Below, piece after piece: positions 31,958 to 31,992 of a stretch of 31,992 nt of DNA (the first letter of the stretch is position 1; every line of letters starts with the position of its first letter). Position numbers and translations under genes: made by a program. The DNA is taken from positions 1 to 31,992 of the forward strand of contig CAZSXS010000038.1 in NCBI GenBank assembly GCA_964611385.1. The letters are read 5' to 3'. Below the pieces are notes generated by a model that worked only from the letters and a program-made list of their open reading frames with translations, did not search any database and had not been told where the DNA came from. This DNA is from CAZSXS01 sp964611385. Its GTDB lineage: Bacteria > Bacillota > Clostridia > Lachnospirales > CAYPQA01.

Positions 31958-31992
31958 ATACATTCTAAAAGCCCAGAACCTTAGAATCCCTG

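Overview
The window looks like chromosomal DNA from a Gram-positive, low-to-moderate GC anaerobe of the Clostridia (Bacillota). Supporting signs are a T-box leader on valS, SpoVG, a GlgC/GlgD pair, a corrinoid protein next to a PocR-type regulator, a clostridial-style iron-sulfur flavoprotein fusion, strong AGGAGG-type ribosome binding sites and TTGACA/TATAAT promoters. No rRNA, tRNA, CRISPR array, transposase or phage gene was seen.

Layout. 1-200: start of a minus-strand MNT-type nucleotidyltransferase, cut by the window edge. 200-590: a 114-bp imperfect palindrome, a strong bidirectional terminator and a MITE-like repeat. 592-3176 (minus): argG-argH, the last two steps of arginine synthesis, coupled by an ATGA overlap. 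3229-3742 (minus): two small overlapping genes, one of the DUF4160 family. 3855-4937 (minus): hisC. 5061-8618 (minus): a 1185-residue fusion of NuoG-like, GltD-like, ferredoxin and degenerate molybdopterin-oxidoreductase modules. 8756-11508 (plus): tldD-tldE metallopeptidase pair. 11743-13700 (plus): PocR/AraC regulator, then a stand-alone corrinoid protein. 14062-15192 (plus): secreted SGNH hydrolase. 15253-18018 (plus): T-box and valS. 18149-18940 (plus): membrane-anchored RsiV-like protein. 19171-21684 (plus): comEC, convergent with murC (minus, 21769-23124). 23467-26146 (plus): glgC-glgD-spoVG. 26285-29487 (plus): a YtrA-like GntR regulator, ABC ATPase and ABC permease with 8-nt overlaps. 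29662-30288 (minus): a lone ABC-2 permease. 30652-31893 (minus): an MFS transporter.

Most genes are ordinary clostridial housekeeping genes. The least explained material is intergenic. Two dispersed repeat families occur here. Family A (451-554, 4951-5055, partial 11508-11540) is about 104 bp, with terminal inverted repeats in the best copy and interleaved complementary blocks. Family B (3801-3845, 13821-13864, 18958-18996, 19091-19135) has a C-rich arm followed by a TTTCAAAAAAGCCGG core. All three A copies and three of four B copies lie just downstream of a stop codon in one fixed orientation relative to the gene they follow. This suggests gene-3'-end elements (RNA processing, stability or termination) or mobile elements with a strong insertion preference. 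That is the most interesting pattern I found. I did not find a convincing new multi-gene system.
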